Part shown: in pieces, positions 1 to 5,600 of the stretch
Layout of the letters: each line of letters opens with the position of its first letter
How positions within the stretch are numbered: position 1 is the first letter of the stretch
DNA from: an uncultured Mollicutes bacterium
Lineage (GTDB): Bacteria > Bacillota_I > Bacilli_A > RFN20 > CAG-826
Assembly (NCBI GenBank): GCA_937893635.1
Contig: CALBGF010000220.1
Location: 1-11,777 of the forward strand
Direction: 5' to 3'
DNA length: 11,777 bases
Notes under the pieces: generated by a model
What the model saw: only the letters and a program-made list of their open reading frames with translations
Told to the model about the DNA's origin: nothing
Database searches by the model: none
Position numbers and translations under genes: made by a program

Positions 1-88
1 TTAAATCATAATTAGTTGAAATGCCATCTTCATCGCATACCCATAATACACCATGAACAAATTCATTCATTAATTTAACTATAAACAT
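1..88 (-). CDS. 5' end of a small unknown protein, possible immunity protein (partial)
   Basis: This minus-strand reading frame opens with ATG at 88-86 and runs open to the window edge, giving 29 codons that begin MFIVKLMNEFVHGVLW. An AAGGAG ribosome binding site lies about 8 bases upstream, inside the end of the preceding frame. That frame stops (TAA, 92-90) one base before this ATG, so the two are arranged for translational coupling. I do not recognise the family. The preceding peptide looks like the tail of a secreted toxin, and immunity genes typically sit directly downstream of polymorphic toxins, so an immunity role is a plausible inference. The sequence of this protein alone gives no proof. 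The rest of the gene lies outside the window. Confidence 0.6.
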   Translation of the reverse strand, partial: MFIVKLMNEFVHGVLWVCDEDGISTNYDL

Positions 89-89
89 C

Positions 90-212
90 TTATTTTACTC
101 CTTTTTTATGTGGATAAGCAGAAACAATAAATTCATTCGTGCCAATACCTGTAACTATGTGGTAATTTCCTTCATAGCTATATACCCTTTCAAACCCCTT
201 ACAAGAAACAAA
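90..212 (-). pseudogene. Orphan C-terminal remnant of a putative polymorphic-toxin nuclease
   Basis: On the minus strand a frame ending in TAA (92-90) encodes a peptide with KGFERVYSYEGNYH followed by IVTGIGTNEFIVSAYP and a short basic tail. It has no ATG, GTG or TTG start; the frame continues back through the tRNA terminator hairpin to an in-frame stop at 239-237. The pattern of alternating hydrophobic strands ending in an SAYP-like motif resembles the C-terminal end of secreted nuclease domains of the Barnase/EndoU/colicin E5-D/RelE type. This assignment is from memory of the pattern and is not certain. The close coupling to a small downstream gene supports it. It is most likely a truncated or displaced toxin tail. 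The boundary near 200-212 is a guess, because the frame alone does not show where homology begins. Confidence 0.45.
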
Positions 213-236
213 AAAGTCCGATAGAATCGGACTTAA
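206..236 (-). terminator. Rho-independent terminator after the tRNA genes
   Basis: A perfect 9-bp inverted repeat (214-222 with 226-234, arms AAGTCCGAT and ATCGGACTT) encloses a 3-base loop. Read on the minus strand it is followed by a T-rich run (complement of 208-215). It sits just after tRNA-Gly, so it should end the tRNA transcript. Confidence 0.88.
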
Positions 237-244
237 TTAACGAA

Positions 245-318
245 TGGAGCAGGCGACGGGAATCGAACCCGCATAATCAGCTTGGAAGGCTGATGTTCTA
301 CCACTGAACTACGCCTGC
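245..318 (-). tRNA. tRNA-Gly (anticodon TCC)
   Basis: The minus strand gives a full cloverleaf: acceptor arm GCAGGCG (318-312) pairing with CGCCTGC (255-249), a D arm with GGT, anticodon loop CTTCCAA presenting TCC, and T loop GGTTCGATTCC. The CCA end is encoded (complement of TGG at 245-247) and the total length is 74 nt. It lies 8 bases downstream of tRNA-Asp, so the two are presumably one transcript. Confidence 0.97.
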
Positions 319-326
319 ATAGAAAC

Positions 327-402
327 TGGCGGACCAGACGGGAATCGAACCCGCGGTCTCTTCCGTGACAGGGAAGCATGTTAACCGCTACACCACTGGT
401 CC
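327..402 (-). tRNA. tRNA-Asp (anticodon GTC)
   Basis: The minus strand reads GGACCAG at the 5' acceptor arm (402-396) pairing with CTGGTCC (337-331), with D-arm sequence GTGTAGCGGTTAACATGC, anticodon loop CTGTCAC presenting GTC, and T loop GGTTCGATTCC. The CCA end is encoded (complement of TGG at 327-329), giving 76 nt. It is the first tRNA of a two-gene cluster, with a promoter about 20 bases upstream of the mature 5' end. Confidence 0.97.
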
Positions 403-428
403 ATGCGCCTCAATTGCTATGCTAGTAA

Positions 429-456
429 ATATTACCACATTAGCAAGAAAAATCAA
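429..456 (-). promoter_or_regulatory. Promoter of the tRNA-Asp/tRNA-Gly cluster
   Basis: On the minus strand there is a -35-like TTGATT (456-451), a 16-base spacer and a -10-like TAATAT (434-429) preceded by TG plus one base (extended -10). Transcription would begin near 422, about 20 bases before the tRNA-Asp 5' end. A second, weaker TTGCTA/TAGCAT pair overlaps it. Confidence 0.6.
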
Positions 457-519
457 GATATTTCGAATAAAATTTCCGAAAAAATTGATTTTAGAGGTTG
501 CTTAAGTAAAATATTAACT

Positions 520-568
520 TCAAAATAAAATAAAAAATAGCAGTAGTGGGAAAAACTAATGCTATTTT
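520..568 (-). terminator. Rho-independent terminator after the thioredoxin operon
   Basis: Arms at 534-547 and 555-568 form a 14-position stem with one mismatch around a 7-base loop. On the minus strand the stem is followed by a T-rich tract (complement of the A-rich 521-537). It begins 17 bases after the thioredoxin stop codon, where the three-gene minus-strand operon should end. Confidence 0.82.
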
Positions 569-584
569 AAGGAAAGATTATTTA

Positions 585-899
585 TTAAAAATTATTATCA
601 ATAAGATGTTTTAATGATTTTTGTGGCATAAATCCAACTTGAGTATGTTTTAATTCACCATCTTTAATAAATAAAAGCGTAGGAATTGAACTTACCATGT
701 ATTGAGCGGCAATCTCTCCAAGCGCATCAACATCTACTTTGCCGATATTTAGTTTTCCTTCGTACTCAGTATCAATGTCTTCAAGTACTGGTGTCATCAT
801 ACGACATGGTCCGCACCATGTAGCAAAGAAATCAATGATCACATTGCCTTCTTTAATAAATTCTCTAAATTCTTGTTCTGATTCAATATGTTTAATCAT
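585..899 (-). CDS. trxA: Thioredoxin
   Basis: This is a 104-residue single-domain thioredoxin, the usual length for bacterial TrxA, and it should act in the cytoplasm as a protein disulfide reductase recharged by thioredoxin reductase. The active site WCGPC lies at residues 28-32 after a hydrophobic strand (VIIDFFATW). A conserved Asp follows the second strand (KVDVD, 54-58), and the cis-proline motif SIPT is at 71-74. The start ATG at 899-897 has an AAAAGGAG ribosome binding site 10 bases upstream, directly after the TraX-family stop codon. The gap to that gene is only 16 bases, so it is the last gene of the CPBP-TraX-thioredoxin operon. No thioredoxin reductase gene is in the window. No signal peptide or membrane segment is present. 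Confidence 0.96.
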   Translation of the reverse strand: MIKHIESEQEFREFIKEGNVIIDFFATWCGPCRMMTPVLEDIDTEYEGKLNIGKVDVDALGEIAAQYMVSSIPTLLFIKDGELKHTQVGFMPQKSLKHLIDNNF

Positions 900-915
900 T
901 TTAAATACACTCCTT

Positions 916-1752
916 TTAAAGTAAATATAATAAGCCGAATATAATTATTAGGTGTAATGGATAAAATAAATAATTAAATATTTTAAACCATTTAGAACTA
1001 TATCCATGCTTACCATTATATAGTATAACAAAAATTATCGATATAATGCTATAATCTTGCACTGACATTACTAATAATTGATTAAAATATGGGAAATACA
1101 TACAAATAATGAAGAATATAATGTTTGTTAAAACAATCATTAAAGCATACATACGATTAATATCGCCTTGATAATATGATGTTAATTTATAATCTTCATA
1201 TTCCATCATATATTTGCTTGCCTTTAATTTGGCGTTATAACAAGCAAATAAATATCCTAAATATAATAAAACAATTAATGATATACCATAAAAACTATAG
1301 CTAGACCTTAAAAAACTAGGTGTGTTAGGAAATTGAATGAGGATAACTACTCCTATAACAAGTAAGCTTAATAGAGATGTTTTATTTTTAAATGATAGAA
1401 AATAAATTATTAAAGCTCCTAAAAATAAATCAATAAAGATATTGCCACTTGTATAACTTACAATTTTAAAAACATCAGTTATTAAATATATCCCAATGCT
1501 AGTTAAGACAAGCATTCCAAGTAGGCGTAATAAATATTTTTCTTTATTACTTGTATGAATCATTCCTTCGACAATTCCTAAGGCGAATAATGGGAAAGAA
1601 ATACGACCAATAATACGTAAAATCCAATATATGTTAGATGATGTATCAATAAAAGAGAATAATCCAAGACCTAATGCAAGATGATCTATTACCATTGTAA
1701 TTATGGCAATAATTCTTATCCAAAATCCATCTAAAATGCGATAATTTCTCAT
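916..1752 (-). CDS. TraX family membrane protein
   Basis: This 278-residue protein is almost entirely hydrophobic helices, about eight segments. It carries hallmarks of the TraX family: ITMVIDHLA at 18-26, the block IIGRISFPLFALGIVEG (47-63) followed by HTSNKEKYLLRL, and a C-terminal segment with LYNGKHG (244-250) and FYPLHLIII (263-271). TraX of the F plasmid is linked to N-acetylation of pilin. Chromosomal relatives in Gram-positive bacteria are thought to be membrane acyltransferases, but their substrates are mostly unknown. The ATG overlaps the stop of the upstream CPBP protease gene by 4 bases (ATGA), and thioredoxin follows after 16 bases, so it is the middle gene of an operon. No pilin or conjugation gene is nearby, which argues against a conjugative role here. 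Confidence 0.85.
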   Translation of the reverse strand: MRNYRILDGFWIRIIAIITMVIDHLALGLGLFSFIDTSSNIYWILRIIGRISFPLFALGIVEGMIHTSNKEKYLLRLLGMLVLTSIGIYLITDVFKIVSYTSGNIFIDLFLGALIIYFLSFKNKTSLLSLLVIGVVILIQFPNTPSFLRSSYSFYGISLIVLLYLGYLFACYNAKLKASKYMMEYEDYKLTSYYQGDINRMYALMIVLTNIIFFIICMYFPYFNQLLVMSVQDYSIISIIFVILYNGKHGYSSKWFKIFNYLFYPLHLIIIFGLLYLL

Positions 1753-2474
1753 AATAAACCAACTACAAACACAAATAAATTATTGAACGCGTGAGCGGTA
1801 ATGGAAGTGGCTAATGAATCAGTATAATCATAATAGAAACATAATAATAATCCTGCAGAAATATAAGCTGGTAAATTAATTAATTCAATTAACATATCAT
1901 TACCACTTGCAGTAAAATCAAAATGAATTAATCCGAATATTAAAGCACAAACGATATATGCTGCAACGCGAGAATATTTTTTGATACCGCCAAAAATTCC
2001 TAGACGATAACCAATTTCTTCAGTAAAAGGCGCAAATATAACGCTCATAATTAAAGCAAGAATTGGTTGTTCTTTCATTCCTTGATTTAATGTTAATTGA
2101 TTGTGGTTTGGTTGATATACTAATCCATATTTTTGGCAGATAATATTGGCAATAACGCCCCAAATATCAGTAACAACAATTAAAGCAATACCAAATATAA
2201 CACCCATACCAATATTTTTTAGAACTTTAAATTGTGCAAATAAGTCTTTAATACATAGATTCCATAAATAAATAATTAAAGCAACAGCGGTTAATCCATA
2301 TGCTAGACAATACTCAATCATCATAGAAGTTGGTTCACTTAAATTTCTAAATGATGGAATGAGATTTAATAATTTATAATTTATGGCATAAAAAACTGAT
2401 AATCCAAAGAAACTAATTAAATAAATTACTAAATGATGAATTATAGGCATATTAATCTTTTTTTCTTCATTCAT
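1749..2474 (-). CDS. CPBP family intramembrane metalloprotease (CAAX protease-like)
   Basis: A 241-residue multi-pass membrane protein with the full CPBP/Abi motif set: EE at 152-153 with Arg157 (FAPFTEEIGYR), FGLIHFDF with His184, and the last motif HAFNN with His228 and Asn232. These are the family's metal-binding and catalytic positions, so the protein is predicted to be active. Relatives range from Rce1-type CAAX prenyl proteases to bacteriocin self-immunity and maturation proteins; the substrate here is unknown. Hydrophobic segments lie roughly at 12-32, 52-72, 90-112, 138-152, 170-184, 200-214 and 225-241. The start has an AGAGAGG ribosome binding site (2491-2485 on the minus strand). 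It is first in the operon and its promoter lies in the divergent region upstream. Its TGA stop lies inside the next gene's start (ATGA). Confidence 0.93.
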   Translation of the reverse strand: MNEEKKINMPIIHHLVIYLISFFGLSVFYAINYKLLNLIPSFRNLSEPTSMMIEYCLAYGLTAVALIIYLWNLCIKDLFAQFKVLKNIGMGVIFGIALIVVTDIWGVIANIICQKYGLVYQPNHNQLTLNQGMKEQPILALIMSVIFAPFTEEIGYRLGIFGGIKKYSRVAAYIVCALIFGLIHFDFTASGNDMLIELINLPAYISAGLLLCFYYDYTDSLATSITAHAFNNLFVFVVGLL

Positions 2475-2501
2475 AGTATAAAATCCTCTCTTAAATCAAT
2501 A

Positions 2502-2533
2502 ATTATAGTATACTTATAATAATGCTTTTTCAA
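2502..2533 (-). promoter_or_regulatory. Candidate promoter of the CPBP-TraX-thioredoxin operon
   Basis: The minus strand has a consensus TATAAT at 2507-2502, 27 bases upstream of the CPBP start. The best -35-like hexamer, TTGAAA at 2533-2528, is 20 bases away, which is longer than ideal. The -10 is convincing; the -35 is uncertain. Confidence 0.5.
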
Positions 2534-2560
2534 CAAATTTGCTAGTTTAGTAAAAATTTT

Positions 2561-2589
2561 CATATATTTTTACAAATATATGATATAAT
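2561..2589 (+). promoter_or_regulatory. Candidate extended -10 promoter of the giant gene
   Basis: TATAAT at 2584-2589 is preceded by TG plus one base (2581-2583), making an extended -10. The expected -35 position (2561-2566, CATATA) matches the consensus poorly. Transcription would start near 2596, and a strong AAGGAG (2611-2616) precedes the ATG at 2627 by 10 bases. Confidence 0.55.
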
Positions 2590-2626
2590 TAAACGAATAA
2601 TTAAACAAAAAAGGAGATTAACATTT

Positions 2627-5600
2627 ATGGGAATTTGTAATTTTTTAACAACATTACCAAACATTAGTCCTGATCAAATTACGCAATATTTTGACATTGC
2701 CTTTTATGCGATAGTAGCAATTATAGTTTTAGGTGGCGTAGTTGGACTTATTCGCGGTGTTTGGAGCTCGGGTTTTAGACTTATTTTTGTTGGATTATTA
2801 GTTATATTATCTTATGCTTTAGCGGGAACGATAGGAACGGCAGTGTCAAAAATGGATTTGACAAGTTTCAATATTCCTCCTTTCTCTATTAGCGGGACTA
2901 CGATTGAGGCAACTAATCTTCAAGAAACTCTTGTTAAGGTTATCGCGGCATATGGAGCCGGTGAAGGCGGAGATGTTGAAGCTATATTAAGTGATGGTAA
3001 GACATTAACATTAATTACCGAACTTGCTTTGATGATTGTCCGTTTGTTAACCTTCATTGTTTTAGCAATTGTGGTAATAGTTGTGGGAAATCTCTTGGCC
3101 ACAATTTTATATCATGCCTTATTCAAGCATTTTATAAATAAAAACTTACGTAAAAAAGTAAAATTACGTTTAGTTGGTTTTGCCTTTGGTTTGGTGAAAA
3201 CTGCGATGGTTGCGTCAATGTTAATTGTTCCTTTTAGCGGGTTATTAAATAGTATATCTATAGCATTCAAAAAAATATCAAATGATGATGAAATAACTTT
3301 AAATTCGGATTTATATAATGATCTTAGTACTTGGATTAATGCCTATGATAGCTCCGTGCTTGCTCAAGGCTTATTTGGTTGGACAGAAGTAGATGGAAAA
3401 ACGATGGATATGCGTTTACTTGATGTAATTACAAGTGATAAAGATTCTACTATGAAACTAAGTGAAGAAGTTTCTAATATTACTACTGTGGCTGCAACAT
3501 TAATTGGTACAAATGCGGTTAGTGTTAAGGAAAGTGAAAGCGGAACAGTTTCCGTTGGAGTAAATGCAGCAGTATTTTTAGATAGTAAAATTACCTCAAC
3601 ACTTTTATCAGTAATTTCTAGTTCGGAGTTATGTACGCAACTACTTCCAATCGCGGCAACATTTGCCTTTAATATGGATGAAATTAATGTCTATTTTAAT
3701 GCAAAAGAATATGATTTGACTCAAATTGATTGGAAAAATGACTTAGAGTCACTTAATGAAATTTTTAAAGGAATGTCTGATGCTGGCATTATTGATGCTG
3801 ATGTAATTGATGATCCTAGTATTTTAATAGATAGAATTTACGATGTTAATAATGAAAATACTCATAGACAATTAATTGAATCATTTAAAACATTTGATAA
3901 ACTAACATCTTTAGATCAATTGCTTCCTAGTTACTTATATACATTAGTCACTAAAGGCGATGATTTATCAAATTCACTTTCTAAATATTTACCAACAAAA
4001 AGTGAAGATTATGATGGTATTAAATGGGGTAGTGAATTAGCTAATATTTATGATGCGTCATATCGTATTAATAAAGTTACAGAAAACGCTATTGTGGATT
4101 ATGTCAAATCTTCTAAAGATGGAACAAATAAAGCTAAAAATCTAAGAAAAGAAGATAACAATGATGATAAATCAACTAAACTCATCAATGCTATTACTGA
4201 TCATATTGGAGATATAATTCCTATCTTTGTTGGTGATATGGATGAAAATGGTGAACCTATTAATGTTGATAGTGATGGTTTTACCTTAGAAAAGGATGAA
4301 GCGGGTAATACATTACAATCTTGTTTATTAGATAGCAGATTGTTATCTCGCTCTATTACTACAATATTAGGTACAGTTAGTTCAATGGCTGTTGATTCAT
4401 TAGCAAAATCATTGAAAATTGATAATGAAGAAGATAAAAATAATTTAGCGGATAAATTAGATGCCGCTGTTGAGAATATTAAAGGCGTTAAATCAGTTAA
4501 AAAAGAATTGAATTCTTTGTTTGATATAGTTAATGATGTTGTAAGTAATGAAACATTGTCACCTCTTATTAAAGGTGGAAATGAAAAATTTGAATTTACT
4601 GATGAGGTATGCGAAGCGTTAAAAACTCCAGTAGGTAAAATTTCAAAATCAAATATTCTTAATGCCACAATACCTACAGTTATTGAATATACTGTTAAAC
4701 AAAACGGAAGTAGCTTAAATGATAGTCTTAAAGACTTTGGAATAACTGTTGATTCATTAAATTTCGAAGTTGATGATATTGGCGAGGAATTATCTTTAAT
4801 GCTTGATGCAATTCCTGCAATTAATAGAATTGCTAAAACTAGTAAAGATGGTAAAGTTGATTTTAAAAATATTGAAACAGCAGATTTAAATTATATTCTT
4901 TCCACTGTATATTCATCAAATATTTTAAATCCTAATAAAGAAGGAGAAGTTAGAAACTTCTTTAAAATTATTGATAAAGTATTTAGTGATTTAGGCTATG
5001 ATGAAGGTCGTATTACAGATGGATTAGAAGATGATAAATACTGGTCTGGTAATGATTCAGAAATAACTCATTTCTGTGACATATTTGAAACATTAAAAAA
5101 TAGTAATTTCCTTAATTTGATGGATGACAAAGACGCTTATTTATATCCAGAAAAGTTAAGTCCAGGAGATATTGAAGAATTATTTGGCAAAGTTGATCAA
5201 TCAAAACTTTTATCTAAAGGATTAGGTACTATCTTAGATAATCTTTTATTAGATAGCTTATCAAGTGTAACTGGTGATAATGTATCATTTAAAAATATTG
5301 ATAATTGGGCTAGTGAAGGTGAAAACTTTGCTAATGTAATTGATAGTTTACAAAAATTTAAAAAGCAAGAAGTAACTCTTGATAAGATTGATTTTTTAAA
5401 TAGTACAGAAGTTGATGAAAATGGAAAATTGCTAACTGAGAAATTAGTATCTTCTTTAGCAAATTCAAATATATTTAAAAATGGCGAAACAATTAATAAC
5501 GGATTTGGTGATTTCTTATACAATAAACTTAAAGATATTTCTGATATTAAAATGAATGATATTGATAAGTTAGGTACAGGAGAACTTACCTATACTAAAA

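Noticed and set aside
245..318. Possible integration attachment site at tRNA-Gly
   Set aside because: No second copy of the tRNA 3' end and no integrase gene are present in the window, so nothing beyond location supports it.
739..924. 61-codon plus-strand open frame opposite thioredoxin
   Set aside because: It lies antisense to a clear thioredoxin with the full active site; no ribosome binding site or family resemblance.
2627..2680. Possible lipoprotein or signal-peptide start of the giant protein (Cys at residue 4)
   Set aside because: No basic N-terminal region and no hydrophobic stretch before the Cys; the first hydrophobic helix starts only near residue 24 and looks like a membrane helix.
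2920..3102. Minus-strand open frame opposite the CvpA-like domain
   Set aside because: Antisense shadow of the giant gene with biased, low-complexity composition.
4201..4668. 155-codon minus-strand open frame inside the giant gene
   Set aside because: Antisense to an intact coding frame whose repeat motifs continue through it; the Ser/Asn/Leu-rich product is what the reverse of AT-rich coding DNA gives.
5197..5523. 108-codon minus-strand open frame inside the giant gene
   Set aside because: Same reasoning: shadow of the repeat-coding strand, no promoter or ribosome binding site.
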